Positions 61,241 through 64,000 of a stretch of DNA of 64,000 nucleotides are shown piece by piece; within the stretch, counting starts at the first letter, position 1, and the number at the start of each line of letters is the position of its first letter. A program made the translations under genes and the position numbers. Origin of the DNA: an uncultured Polaribacter sp. (lineage in GTDB: Bacteria; Bacteroidota; Bacteroidia; Flavobacteriales; Flavobacteriaceae); assembly GCF_947503875.1 (NCBI RefSeq), contig NZ_CANNFH010000002.1:248001-312000 (forward strand). The letters run 5' to 3'. The notes under the pieces were generated by a model. The model had not been told where the DNA came from. It saw only the letters and a list, made by a program, of their open reading frames with translations, and searched no databases.

Positions 61241-61830
61241 GTCACTTCGAACGTAGAGAGAAGTCCCATAACCCAGCTAACGCAAGAGTAAGCACACAAC
61301 AGTAAGCACACAACGCTAGTCACTTCGAACGCAGAGAGAAGTCCCATAACCCAGCTAACGCAAGAGTAAGCCCACAATAGTAAGCACACAAACGTGAGCA
61401 GTATTATGAGATTTCTCCTACCGTCGAAAAGACAAAATTGCGGGTAAAAAACGCTTGTTCCACAACGTTTGTCACTTCGAACGCAGAGAGAAGTCCCATA
61501 AACCAGCTAACGCAAGAGTAAGCAACACAACGTTTGTCACTTCGAACGTAGAGAGAAGTCCCATAAACAAACTAACGCAAGAGTAACCACCACAACAGTA
61601 AGCAAAGCAAAACGTGAGCAACGCAATGAGATTTCTCACTATCGTTCGAAATGACAGGATTCGTGCGCAAACGAGTAAGCACTATAAACTTATGCCCACA
61701 ACATTTGTCACTTCGAACGCAGAGAGAAGTCCCATAATATAACTAACATAAGAGTAAGCAACCACAACAGTAAACAACACCATCAGATTCCTCTTATCAT
61801 CAAAAAGACAAAATTACGGGTAAAATTAAA
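61241..61830. repeat. Repeat array, left arm (A units with inverted B units)
   Basis: Five copies of unit A (GTCACTTCGAACG[CT]AGAGAGAAGTC-CCATAA) start at 61241, 61319, 61471, 61536 and 61707. Unit B (ATGAGATTTCTCACTATCGTTCGAAATGAC) occurs at 61626, with degenerate copies at 61406 and 61782. B is the inverted, slightly diverged complement of A, so A...B pairs can fold into long hairpins. Spacers are built from GCTAACGCAAGAGTAAGCA and AAACGTGAGCA words. No gene in the array. Confidence 0.88.
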
Positions 61831-61837
61831 GTACCAC

Positions 61838-62155
61838 TCACTCAAACTCGCTATTCAAAAAAGCAAAAGAAGGGTTGTTTGTACGAATAAGGGCTAATTT
61901 TTTTTCGCGTCTCCATTTTTTGAGCTCTTTTTCTCTAGCGATAGCTATTTGTATCCAAGTATATTTTTCGTAAAAAACTAAAAATTCTAGGTTATAATTA
62001 GCTGCAAATGTTTTTTTCTTGTTATTAATATTTGTTTTATGTTCAGCAAGACGTCTCTTAAGGTTATTAGTTACACCAATATAAAATGTAGAACGATATG
62101 CATTAGTGATAATGTACACATAATAACTGTGAAAGCCTTTTTGTGAATTTAGCAT
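61838..62155 (-). CDS. GIY-YIG domain endonuclease inside the repeat array
   Basis: A 105-residue single-domain nuclease. The Y-Y-V-Y-I-I-T and Y-I-G-V-T-N-N-L-K-R-R-L-A-E-H motif supplies the GIY-YIG core, with the catalytic Arg in RR and later Glu (AREKELKKWRREKK). UvrC-like small nucleases of this type are common in flavobacteria and usually of unknown role. It is flanked on both sides by arrays of inverted repeats and by no other gene, so it may act on these repeats; that is inference. Confidence 0.88.
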   Translation of the reverse strand: MLNSQKGFHSYYVYIITNAYRSTFYIGVTNNLKRRLAEHKTNINNKKKTFAANYNLEFLVFYEKYTWIQIAIAREKELKKWRREKKLALIRTNNPSFAFLNSEFE

Positions 62156-62209
62156 TTTTTATTTAAAAGTACTAAAATAAAATCAAACCACATTTTTCTC
62201 CACAAACTT

Positions 62210-62620
62210 GCCACTTCGAACGTAGAAAGAAGTCGCATAAACGAGCTAACGCAACAGTAAGCATCACAAACTTGAGCAAAGCTAAACGTGAGCAGTGTTA
62301 TGAGATTTCTCACTATCGTTCGAAATGACAGGATTCGCCCGCGAAGCAGTAAATACCACAAACTTGTGCCCACAACGTTTGTCACTTCGAACGCAGAGAG
62401 AAGTCGCATAAACAAGCTAACCCAAGAGTAAGCAACCCAACAGTAAGCAAAGCTAAACGTGAGCAGTATTATGAGATTTCTCACTATCGTTCGAAATGAC
62501 AGGATTCGCGCGCAAAAGAGTAAACATCACAAACTTGTCTCCCCACAAACTTGTCACTTCGAACGTAGAGAGAAGACCCATAAAAAACTAACGCAACAGT
62601 AACCAACACAAAGTAACTCC
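62210..62620. repeat. Repeat array, right arm
   Basis: Unit A copies start at 62210 (GCCACTTCGAACGTAG variant), 62381 and 62553; unit B copies are at 62300 and 62471, both with the full ATGAGATTTCTCACTATCGTTCGAAATGACAGGATTCG (38 bases), seen also at 61626. The A to B distance is about 90 bases each time, so an A-spacer-B module of about 130 bases is duplicated here. Open frames through this region are repeats, not genes. 62621-62724 has no feature apart from a possible rsgA promoter. Confidence 0.88.
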
Positions 62621-62724
62621 CACAAAACTTACAATTTAATAAAAATGAAATAGCGCTACCAAAAAACAAACCTTAATAACACTAAAATCCTGTTTTTTAC
62701 AGAAAATTCTGCATCTTTGTAATA

Positions 62725-63687
62725 ATGACAGGAATCGTATACAAATCTACAGGAAGTTGGTACTTTGTGAAATCTACAGATGGTAATTTTCATAAATGTA
62801 GAATTAAAGGAAAGTTTAGAATAAAAGGGATTAAAAGTACCAATCCTATTGCTGTTGGCGATAAAGTAGTGTTCGATTTAGAAAAAAAAGGAGACGAAGA
62901 AACAGGCGTAATCAAAACCATTTTAGATAGAGAAAATTTTATTGTTAGAAAATCTGTAAACCTATCAAAACAAACCCACATTATTGCTGCCAATGTAGAT
63001 TTGGTTTTTTTATTAATCACTATTAATAATCCGCCAACATTTACCACATTTATAGACCGTTTTTTAGTTTCTACAAGAGCTTATAGAATAGACACTGTTT
63101 TAGTTTTTAATAAAATAGATTCTTATGCGATAGAAGAACGTGCAGAAATTTTATATTTAAAAGATATTTATGAAGCAATAGGCTATACTTGCTTAGAAGT
63201 TTCTGGCACAGAAAATAAAAATATAGACCAAGTAAAAGAATTAATGCTAGGCAAAACTGCCATGTTTGTAGGGCATTCTGGCGTAGGTAAATCTACTTTA
63301 GTAAATGCTATAGAACCTAGTTTAGATTTAAAAACTAAAGAAATTTCAGATCAACACAACCAAGGGAAACATACCACTACTTTTGCAGAAATGTATGATT
63401 TAAGTTTTAATGCAAGAATTATAGATACACCAGGTATTAAAGGTTTTGGTGTGGTAGATATAGATAAATATGAACTAGGCGATTATTTTCCAGAATTTTT
63501 CGCTCTAAAACAAAACTGTAAATTCAACAATTGTTTGCATTTAAAAGAACCAAAATGTGCAGTTAAAGCAGCTTTAGAAGAAGAGAACGTATCTTGGTCT
63601 CGTTACAAAAGTTATTTACAAATTTTAGAAGGCGAACAAGAATCTGAGCATTTTAGAACAGATATTTGGAATGAGGATTCTCAGTAG
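62725..63687 (+). CDS. rsgA: Ribosome small subunit-dependent GTPase A
   Basis: A 320-residue circularly permuted GTPase for late 30S maturation. An N-terminal OB fold (1-80) precedes the G domain in permuted order: G4 FNKID near 135, G1 GHSGVGKST near 183, and G3 DTPGIKGFG. The C-terminal zinc knuckle is CKFNNCLHLKEPKC, giving Cys, Cys, His and Cys ligands. Directly after the repeat array, possibly with a CATCTTTG -7-like element just before its ATG. Confidence 0.95.
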   Translation: MTGIVYKSTGSWYFVKSTDGNFHKCRIKGKFRIKGIKSTNPIAVGDKVVFDLEKKGDEETGVIKTILDRENFIVRKSVNLSKQTHIIAANVDLVFLLITINNPPTFTTFIDRFLVSTRAYRIDTVLVFNKIDSYAIEERAEILYLKDIYEAIGYTCLEVSGTENKNIDQVKELMLGKTAMFVGHSGVGKSTLVNAIEPSLDLKTKEISDQHNQGKHTTTFAEMYDLSFNARIIDTPGIKGFGVVDIDKYELGDYFPEFFALKQNCKFNNCLHLKEPKCAVKAALEEENVSWSRYKSYLQILEGEQESEHFRTDIWNEDSQ

Positions 63688-63789
63688 TTTATTAAGGTAG
63701 AAAACCAGATTTGTTAAGTTTACTAAAAACTATAAATACCAAATACTACAAGATTTTTCTTCCCTTTTGGAAGAATAAAAGATGGGATT

Positions 63790-64000
63790 ATGAAAGCAGT
63801 AATTCAAAGAGTGTCTAAAGCAAGTGTAACAATTAGCAGTAAAAAAGTTGCAGCTATAAAAACAGGTTTTTTAATCTTGTTAGGCATTGTTGCAGAAGAT
63901 AGCCAAGAAGATATAGATTATTTAGTTAGAAAAATTACAAACTTGCGCATTTTTAATGATGAAAGTGGGGTAATGAATTATTCACTTTTAGAAGTAAATG
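63790..64000 (+). CDS. dtd: D-aminoacyl-tRNA deacylase (N-terminal part, cut by window edge)
   Basis: The first 70 codons match Dtd: MKAVIQRVSKASVTI, GFLILLGIVAEDSQEDIDYLVRKITNLRIFNDESG. Dtd frees D-amino acids from mischarged tRNA; the family is about 150 residues, so half is missing at the right edge. It follows rsgA after 102 bases; a TTCTTCC/GGAAGAA hairpin at 63757-63775 sits just upstream but has no T-run. Confidence 0.93.
   Translation, partial: MKAVIQRVSKASVTISSKKVAAIKTGFLILLGIVAEDSQEDIDYLVRKITNLRIFNDESGVMNYSLLEVN

Noticed and set aside
62149..62484. 111-codon minus-strand frame in the repeat array
   Set aside because: It is the translation of repeated A and B units, with the same peptide words appearing twice (LLTFSFA, SSFMRLLS/SLFMRLLS). 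No start context or domain.
61241..62620. CRISPR array
   Set aside because: Repeats are long, imperfect, differently spaced, and spacers are themselves repeated; units occur in both orientations and no cas genes are present.
62484..62669. 61-codon minus-strand frame
   Set aside because: Also made of repeat units; no recognisable protein features.
63757..63775. TTCTTCC/GGAAGAA hairpin as a terminator between rsgA and dtd
   Set aside because: The stem is only seven pairs and no T-run follows it.

Overview
The window is chromosomal DNA from a low-GC member of the Bacteroidetes, almost certainly family Flavobacteriaceae. Supporting this: gliding genes gldB and gldC, a type IX secretion (T9SS) sorting tail, Bacteroidetes-type promoters (TTTG or TTG, about 19 bases, TAnnTTTG), near absence of Shine-Dalgarno sites, many TTG starts, and lineage-typical fusions (DAHP synthase with chorismate mutase, HPPK with deoxynucleoside kinase, an OlsF-type double acyltransferase). 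A Polaribacter- or Tenacibaculum-like marine genus is a guess from codon style only.

Layout. 1-6.5 kb: nadA (cut by the left edge), a TPMT-like methyltransferase, a small Cys-rich protein, glutaryl-CoA dehydrogenase, rnpA, an S41 protease and a DUF6909-type protein. 6.6-18.9 kb: a one-direction surface-polysaccharide cluster with a Wzz-like protein, rfbC, a Wzx flippase, six glycosyltransferases or sugar-phosphate transferases, an acetyltransferase and two O-antigen polymerase/ligase-like membrane proteins. 18.9-28 kb: purD, a GT28-like glycosyltransferase, a PhoR/PhoB-like two-component pair, a T9SS-secreted lamin-tail protein, a 3'-5' exonuclease and an Uup-type ABC-F protein. 28.3-36.6 kb: an envelope operon (nucleotidyltransferase, TPR, DUF4292 lipoprotein, EnvC-like), MscS, thioesterase, HU/SPOR protein, dprA and an unrecognised conserved protein. 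36.6-37.5 kb: a repeat-flanked parDE toxin-antitoxin locus with a broken toxin. 37.5-52.2 kb: sod, fbp, GNAT, aspartate kinase, OlsF, tig, clpP, clpX, dnaG, nadE, gldB, gldC. 52.5-56.5 kb: folK/dNK fusion, pnp, rpsO. 56.7-61.0 kb: the aromatic amino acid operon (prephenate dehydratase, aminotransferase, prephenate dehydrogenase, DAHP synthase-chorismate mutase). 61.1-62.6 kb: a dense repeat array around a GIY-YIG nuclease gene, then rsgA and dtd (cut by the right edge).

The strongest regulatory find is a complete attenuator in front of the aromatic operon: a promoter at 56692-56722, a 19-codon leader peptide in which ten residues are Phe or Tyr (56746-56805), an antiterminator pairing that begins within the leader stop codon, and a terminator with eight Ts ending nine bases before the first structural gene. 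Other points: a DnaG primase lacking all four zinc ligands; a ParE toxin broken by a stop at codon 3 and by a frameshift, where one base change would explain both the stop and the longer antitoxin; a family of about 100-bp hairpin repeats placed after purD, clpX and the aromatic operon; and an array of mutually inverted repeats enclosing the GIY-YIG gene. No tRNA, rRNA, CRISPR array, insertion sequence or prophage was seen.
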